Source: Rhizobium sp. LC145
Lineage (GTDB): Bacteria; Pseudomonadota; Alphaproteobacteria; Rhizobiales; Rhizobiaceae
Reading direction: 5' to 3'
DNA length: 64,000 bases
Assembly: GCF_001005825.1 (NCBI RefSeq)
Contig: NZ_LBHV01000003.1
Span: 62,001 to 126,000 of the forward strand
Below, piece after piece: positions 63,999 through 64,000 of the stretch. Below the pieces are notes generated by a model. It was not told the DNA's origin. It worked only from the letters and a program-made list of their open reading frames with translations, and did no database searches. The position numbers and the translations under genes were made by a program. Numbering within the stretch: the first letter of the stretch is position 1; every line of letters begins with the position of its first letter.

Positions 63999-64000
63999 CC

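Overview
The window looks like a chromosomal segment of a Rhizobiaceae-type alphaproteobacterium (order Hyphomicrobiales). The reasons are the gene blocks rbfA-truB-rpsO-pnp and fabI-fabB-fabA with a divergent irr, an Irr-type Fur regulator with an HHH motif, a FYDLN-family acidic protein beside tRNA-Ala, many Liv-type, TRAP and tripartite tricarboxylate importers, high GC content, and a rhizobial-looking intergenic mosaic repeat. No CRISPR array, insertion sequence, integrase or phage gene was seen. Coding density is high, and the only gene-free stretch over 300 bases is the rpsO-pnp leader.

Layout. (1) 1-11.0 kb, core block: the end of an FCD/GntR regulator, rbfA, truB, rpsO, pnp, an RsmC-like methyltransferase, a subtilisin-like protease with a small I9-like partner, fabI-fabB-fabA, and irr. 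(2) 11.0-14.3 kb: a UPF0126 membrane protein, a secreted hypothetical, a YdcF/ElyC-like protein and an HI0933-like flavoprotein. (3) 14.3-21.6 kb: a fused hydantoinase/5-oxoprolinase divergent from a TRAP transporter, followed by a winged-helix regulator. (4) 21.6-37.1 kb, the most distinctive part: an aerobic CoA-dependent 2-aminobenzoate (anthranilate) island. One arm encodes 2-aminobenzoate-CoA ligase plus a five-gene Liv-type ABC importer, divergent from an arylformamidase-like hydrolase. The facing arm encodes the two-domain 2-aminobenzoyl-CoA monooxygenase/reductase, an SDR, an enoyl-CoA hydratase, an acyl-CoA dehydrogenase, a RidA-like protein and a bifunctional hydratase/3-hydroxyacyl-CoA dehydrogenase. 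A MarR regulator is divergent from this second arm. (5) 37.1-40.6 kb: a glutaminase and a PQQ-dependent membrane dehydrogenase. (6) 40.8-47.9 kb: a TctCBA importer, an orphan periplasmic binding protein, a DUF1993 protein and a TctD/TctE-like two-component system. (7) 48.0-58.2 kb: an amino-sugar and N-acetylmuramate cluster with kinase, GntR regulator, NagB-II, NagA, MurQ, a sugar ABC importer and a Gfo/Idh oxidoreductase. (8) 58.4-64 kb, core block: tRNA-Ala(GGC), a FYDLN-family protein, a PaiB-like flavoprotein, cmk, rpsA and the 3' part of a disordered hypothetical gene.

How it fits together. Two housekeeping blocks that I recall lying only a few genes apart in relatives such as Sinorhizobium are here separated by about 47 kb of catabolic and transport genes. 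At the right-hand block, aroA, which I expect between the FYDLN gene and cmk, is replaced by a PaiB-like gene. At the left edge a GntR gene sits where infB is expected before rbfA. Within region 4 the two divergent promoters share an 11-bp sequence that includes the -10 box, which suggests common control by the local MarR protein. Within region 7 two near-identical 17-bp inverted copies flank the nagK/murQ promoters and are candidate operators for the local GntR protein. All functions are inferred from sequence features and recalled family knowledge. No database search was run.
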